The notes under the pieces were generated by a model, which made no database searches, had not been told where the DNA came from, and saw only the letters and a list, made by a program, of their open reading frames with translations. A DNA stretch of 64,000 bases from JANXSF01 sp043745195. GTDB lineage: Bacteria > Acidobacteriota > Terriglobia > Bryobacterales > Bryobacteraceae. Position numbers and translations under genes: made by a program. Below, one piece after another: positions 60,446 to 64,000 of the stretch. The stretch is taken from assembly GCA_043745195.1 (NCBI GenBank), contig JAYTTF010000262.1, positions 39,366-103,365 on the forward strand. Direction: 5' to 3'. Position 1 is the first letter of the stretch. The number at the start of each line of letters is the position of its first letter.

Positions 60446-61858
60446 ATGTCTAGCCCTAATTTTGATTACGATCTTGTTGTGATTGGCTCCGGACCAGCAG
60501 GCCAGCGGGCTGCAATTCAAGCAGCAAAGCTGGACAAAAAGGTGGCCTTGATAGAGAAAAAGACCGTGCTTGGTGGAATGTGTATCAACACTGGCACGAT
60601 TCCATCAAAGACTCTTCGGGAGGCTGTGATTGAACTAACAGGATACCGTTCGCGTGAATTCTATGGCTCCTCCTACACTGTCAAGCAGAACATTACCATG
60701 GAAGACCTTCTCTTTCGGACTGAGAAAGTCATCCGGCATGAAATTGATGTTGTCCGTCATCAACTGCTGAGAAACCGTATCGAGCTCCTTGTCGGATCGG
60801 GAACATTTCAGGATCAAAATACAATTCGAGTGGATTCACCGGATGGTCACAGCCACCAACTTGTATCTGCCGAGAAGATTATTATTGGTGCCGGTACAAT
60901 TGCGACCCGGGACGAGCATATCCCCTTTGACGGGAAATCGATATTCATCAGCGACGACATTCTTTACTTAAAAAACCTTCCCCGCACAATAGCCGTTATT
61001 GGAGCTGGGGTTATTGGTTGCGAATATGCAACAATGTTCGCCGCGCTTGGAGTTCGAGTGACATTGGTCGACAAAAGACCACGACTAATGAGTTTCATTG
61101 ATGAAGAAGTGGCCGACGCGTTGACTTACCACATGCGAGAGAACCGTGTCCAAATGAGGTTGGGGGAAGAGGTGAGTGGTATTGAACAATTCTCCGATGA
61201 GCATGGAGAGCGAGTAACTATTCATCTTGCGTCAGGTAAGCAAGTAATCGCGGACAAAGCTCTTTATTCCATCGGCCGGACTGGAAACACATCAGCCTTA
61301 AATCTTGCCTGCGCAGGAATTGTCCCGGATGAACGGGGAAGAATCACGGTGAACGAGCACTACCAAACCTCGAACCCACATATCTATGCCGTTGGGGACA
61401 TTATCGGATTCCCAAGTCTGGCGTCAACCTCAATGGAGCAAGGCAGGCTGGCAGCTTGTCATGCCTTTGGGGTTGCTGCCACTAGCGTTCCCGCATTGTT
61501 CCCATATGGAATCTACACGATTCCAGAAATTTCCATGGTGGGGAAAACGGAGGAAGAGTTAACCAAAGAAAATGTCCCTTACGAAGTGGGGAAAGCCAGA
61601 TATAGAGAAATTGCTCGCGGACAGATCATCGGGGATTCCACCGGTTTGTTGAAATTGATCTTTCACCAGGAGACTAGAGATCTCTTGGGTGTGCATATCA
61701 TCGGTGAAGGTGCTAGCGAATTAGTTCATATTGGCCAAGCGGTACTCGCTTTCCAAGGTAAGATTGATTACTTCATCAATACAGTTTTCAACTACCCTAC
61801 TTTGGCTGAGTGCTACAAAACGGCGGCCTTCGACGGGATCAACCGTTTAGGAATTTAG
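60446..61858 (+). CDS. sthA: Soluble (Si-specific) NAD(P)+ transhydrogenase
   Basis: 470 residues of the flavoprotein disulfide-reductase family. FAD loop VVIGSGPAGQRAAIQAAKL; the redox site reads GGMCINTGTIPSKTLREAV, with Thr in place of the second Cys of dihydrolipoamide dehydrogenase, as in SthA enzymes; NAD loop VIGAGVIGCEYATMFA; YAVGDIIGFPSLAS; and the C-terminal dimerisation domain. It transfers hydride between NADPH and NAD in the cytoplasm. It lies 40 bp after cheB and probably has no chemotaxis role. It is convergent with the DinB-like gene. Confidence 0.92.
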   Translation: MSSPNFDYDLVVIGSGPAGQRAAIQAAKLDKKVALIEKKTVLGGMCINTGTIPSKTLREAVIELTGYRSREFYGSSYTVKQNITMEDLLFRTEKVIRHEIDVVRHQLLRNRIELLVGSGTFQDQNTIRVDSPDGHSHQLVSAEKIIIGAGTIATRDEHIPFDGKSIFISDDILYLKNLPRTIAVIGAGVIGCEYATMFAALGVRVTLVDKRPRLMSFIDEEVADALTYHMRENRVQMRLGEEVSGIEQFSDEHGERVTIHLASGKQVIADKALYSIGRTGNTSALNLACAGIVPDERGRITVNEHYQTSNPHIYAVGDIIGFPSLASTSMEQGRLAACHAFGVAATSVPALFPYGIYTIPEISMVGKTEEELTKENVPYEVGKARYREIARGQIIGDSTGLLKLIFHQETRDLLGVHIIGEGASELVHIGQAVLAFQGKIDYFINTVFNYPTLAECYKTAAFDGINRLGI

Positions 61859-61863
61859 CCCGG

Positions 61864-62319
61864 TCAAAGTGCCTTACCGTCGGAAAGGATTCTTCGAATG
61901 TAGTCAATTTGGCCCAAATGATAATTCAAATGGCCATGCAGATGAATCAAGAAGAAGTAAGTAGTCATTTCCAAGCCTAAGACGTTTTCTGGATACAGTG
62001 CTAGCAATTGTGGCTCCTTGAGGGATTCGATCACCGGTGGCACCATAGACGTAACATTTTCCATGCGCTTCAACAAGTCTGAAGCGGGGACAGGTATATT
62101 TTCAAACTCTCTTGGACGATTGCGAGTGTAGTCAATCCCACCCAGTTGCCTACCAACGTATTCTCGAAGATTGCCCTCAAGATGAAGCACAAGATTTCCA
62201 GCTGAATTTGCGATTCCCGGAAGCACCATCCAAAGTTGGGACTCCTCTTCAAACTCTTGTATTTGCTTTGTCACTTTATTCAAATCACGGGTAAAGAGTC
62301 GTGCCAAATCATTAACCAT
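61864..62319 (-). CDS. DinB-superfamily protein
   Basis: 151 residues of four-helix DinB/YfiT fold. Putative metal His residues are in LVLHLEGNLREYVG and FLIHLHGHLNYHLGQIDYIRR, the latter being a typical DinB/DUF1572-like helix. Enzymatic role unknown; many members are thiol-S-transferases using bacillithiol or mycothiol. Confidence 0.85.
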   Translation of the reverse strand: MVNDLARLFTRDLNKVTKQIQEFEEESQLWMVLPGIANSAGNLVLHLEGNLREYVGRQLGGIDYTRNRPREFENIPVPASDLLKRMENVTSMVPPVIESLKEPQLLALYPENVLGLEMTTYFFLIHLHGHLNYHLGQIDYIRRILSDGKAL

Positions 62320-62435
62320 TCATCCCCCTCAAAAGTCAACCATCGCTGTAGATTTCTGAAAAACCTGATGACTCTAGAGTAACGAACTTCCTTAGGTTGC
62401 TTCCGCAGGATATATTTGACAAACTCAAGAGTTAA

Positions 62436-63185
62436 ATGATTCCTCCCCGCAAACGGTTTGAACGGATTCTTGCATTGAGCTCCTTTTGGGCGGGGGCGTT
62501 TTGTGCAGCGTCTGTATCCGTCAGTGGCCAGACGGAAGTGCTTAACTATCAAGTAGAATGGCGATTCATGACTGCTGGCAAGGTAAGAGTGACAGTAAAT
62601 AAATCAGTGTCTGGCGCAAATGGAAAACTTGAAGTGCAGTCACTTGGCATTGTCTCGATGCTGTTCAAGGTAAATGAAAACTATGAAGCCGTTTGGCGGC
62701 CAGATTTTTGCGCTCAATCGACACATCTATTTTCTGAAGAAAACAAGCGGCGAAGAGAAACTACGATTCTTTACAACGGACCTGGGAACAAGACACAGTT
62801 TGTTGAAAAGGACCTGGTAAAAAATACGACTATTTCAAATAGTGTTGCAGTACCTGCGTGCGTCGCGGATGTTCTGGGTGGCCTGCAAAAGCTAAGAGCA
62901 CTAAAGTTGACACCGGGAACTTCCTCGCAGATCCCCATTTCTGATGGTAAGAAATTTGTAGAAGTAAAGGTTGACGTACAAGAGAAAGAGGATGTCAAAA
63001 CTGCAACCGGAACCTACAAAACTATTCGAATGGAAGCTTTTCTATTCAACGGCGTGCTCTATGATAGGGCCGCCAGGTGTCTGGTTTGGGTTACCGATGA
63101 TGAGAAGCGCATCCCTGTGAAAATCCAAATTCTCATGCGATTGCACATTGGAACTATTACTTTGCTACTTGATCAACCAGCCTAA
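62436..63185 (+). CDS. Exported DUF3108-family protein
   Basis: 249 residues with a signal peptide (ILALSSFWAGAFCAASVSVSG, after a basic MIPPRKRFER). The mature part matches DUF3108 in layout: LNYQVEWRFMTAGKVRVTV near the start, SLGIVSMLFKVNENYEAVW, CVADVLGGLQKLRAL and VWVTDDEKRIPVKIQILMRLHIGTITL at the end. These are periplasmic beta-rich proteins of unknown function. The neighbouring SGNH hydrolase starts 16 bp later. Confidence 0.82.
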   Translation: MIPPRKRFERILALSSFWAGAFCAASVSVSGQTEVLNYQVEWRFMTAGKVRVTVNKSVSGANGKLEVQSLGIVSMLFKVNENYEAVWRPDFCAQSTHLFSEENKRRRETTILYNGPGNKTQFVEKDLVKNTTISNSVAVPACVADVLGGLQKLRALKLTPGTSSQIPISDGKKFVEVKVDVQEKEDVKTATGTYKTIRMEAFLFNGVLYDRAARCLVWVTDDEKRIPVKIQILMRLHIGTITLLLDQPA

Positions 63186-63201
63186 AAAGGGGATAACAAT
63201 C

Positions 63202-64000
63202 GTGAAAAGTTTGGCTATGAATTTTGTGATTGCGATTGGTTCGGCAGTCGCTTGGGCTCAAAGTAGTGATGGATTCCTAACACCGCAACAGAGTGTTCAA
63301 GTTATTGAACGCAGTTGGCAATTGTTGGATTCCTCTAAAGCGGCCATTCCAGGTTTAGCGCAGGCTGCGGCCCCATTGGCGTCTGAAGCTAAGCAGGCGC
63401 ATGCGAAGTTGAAGGATAATGGCCGCCCCGTGCCATCGGAGGTTTATGCCTTCTTGGGACAATTACGTTCCTACTTGACGTTGTCCGATGCACTTCCCAA
63501 ACCCATCTCGTTTTCGGAAGAGTCCCGAAAGCAGTTTTCAGAATTGCGAGCGAATGTGGACCTGATCGAGGGACATTTTCGCGCGTTGATGGTTCGTACT
63601 GAAGGCCAATTGCGGCCACCAGACAGGGACAATTTGCGGCGTTATGCCGATGCAAACGCAAAGTTGGCACCTCCTGCCAAGGAGAAGCCAAGGGTCCTTT
63701 TTTATGGCGACTCCATTACAGATGGCTGGAAGTTGAATGCTTATTTCCCGGACAACGATTACGTAAACCGCGGCATTAGTGGACAGATCACAGGCGAAAT
63801 GCTTGGGCGAATGCAGGCCGATGTAATCGCGAACAAACCTGCCGCCATGATTATCCTGGCTGGCACGAACGACCTTGCCCGGAACGTATCGGTGGATACG
63901 ATAAAGAACAATTTGCAGATGATTTCGGAACTAGCCGAGGCGCATAAAATCAAAGTGATTTTGTCGAGCATTCTGCCCGTTAGCGATCACCATAAAGATG
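63202..64000 (+). CDS. Exported SGNH/GDSL hydrolase (3' truncated by window end)
   Basis: The frame is open from GTG 63202 (or ATG 63217) to the window edge, 266 residues so far. A signal peptide (MNFVIAIGSAVAWAQ) precedes a helical region of about 130 residues and then the SGNH hydrolase fold: block I RVLFYGDSITDGW with nucleophile Ser171, block II NRGISGQ, and block III ILAGTND. The final Asp/His block lies beyond the window. These enzymes cleave esters on sugars or lipids outside the cell. AAGGGG about 9 bases before the GTG supports that start. Confidence 0.88.
   Translation, partial: MKSLAMNFVIAIGSAVAWAQSSDGFLTPQQSVQVIERSWQLLDSSKAAIPGLAQAAAPLASEAKQAHAKLKDNGRPVPSEVYAFLGQLRSYLTLSDALPKPISFSEESRKQFSELRANVDLIEGHFRALMVRTEGQLRPPDRDNLRRYADANAKLAPPAKEKPRVLFYGDSITDGWKLNAYFPDNDYVNRGISGQITGEMLGRMQADVIANKPAAMIILAGTNDLARNVSVDTIKNNLQMISELAEAHKIKVILSSILPVSDHHKD

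Noticed and set aside
60446..61858. Dihydrolipoamide dehydrogenase
   Set aside because: The redox site reads MCINTGTIPSK, lacking the second Cys of the disulfide, which fits soluble transhydrogenase instead.
1..64000. CRISPR arrays, tRNA or rRNA genes, prophage or complete insertion sequences
   Set aside because: No regularly spaced repeats, no cloverleaf-like or rRNA sequence and no transposase or integrase frame was recognised by eye; a tRNAscan or Infernal run would be needed to exclude RNAs fully.

Overview
The window reads as a chromosomal segment of an Acidobacteriota bacterium, most likely of the Bryobacterales/Solibacter group. The basis is family content: a secreted protein with tandem putative-Ig repeats and the C-terminal domain typical of Solibacter relatives (5870-7987), a VWFA-related secreted protein (33307-34275), a large MacB/FtsX-type permease (48746-51178), and a periplasmic set of PQQ dehydrogenase, cytochrome c, sulfatase, DUF1080, Gfo/Idh, ThuA and NHL proteins. 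Taxonomy is inference; no rRNA or tRNA gene was recognised. Coding density is high, with many 1-4 nt start/stop overlaps.

Layout. 1-5.9 kb: 3' end of larE, two proteins of unknown function, hemB, and a convergent cytochrome c/PQQ dehydrogenase pair. 5.9-11 kb: Ig-repeat secreted protein divergent from purA, then a GT39-like membrane protein. 11.0-12.15 kb: a gene-free scar. It holds two remnants of the neighbouring epimerase gene separated by foreign-looking sequence with a perfect 27-bp inverted repeat. 12.1-17.3 kb (minus strand): exopolysaccharide operon (Wza-like exporter, Wzz/GumC-like, BY-kinase) followed by a small Cys-rich secreted protein and an aldose-epimerase-like protein. 17.4-31.6 kb: mostly minus-strand metabolic and envelope genes, a large degenerate hybrid sensor kinase, HAD and SDR enzymes, and a divergent LysR regulator. 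31.6-36.6 kb: PilZ, RmlD-like, VWA, AlkA-like and ThuA proteins and a promoter-driven membrane/HTH pair. 36.6-48.4 kb: aguA-aguB, M14 peptidase, sulfatase/Gfo-Idh and TolB/NHL-propeller genes. 48.7-52.9 kb: permease, pyrF and selD. 53.2-60.4 kb: a complete chemotaxis operon (cheW, MCP, cheA, cheR, cheD, cheY, cheX, cheB). 60.4-64 kb: sthA, a DinB-like protein, a DUF3108 protein and the start of an SGNH hydrolase.

Most notable. (1) selD carries an in-frame UGA at its active-site position, followed by a well-formed bacterial SECIS-like hairpin, so selD should start at 52942 and encode selenocysteine. (2) A roughly 250-270 bp repeat occurs three times (2164-2410 and 48479-48738 on +, 21943-22194 on -). 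It has a conserved 14-nt palindrome and a 9-bp stem that keeps pairing through compensatory changes. Two copies end about 36-39 bp before start codons (hemB and a YHS-domain gene). (3) The 816-residue hybrid kinase has lost both the phospho-accepting His (now Asp) and the receiver Asp (now Ser).
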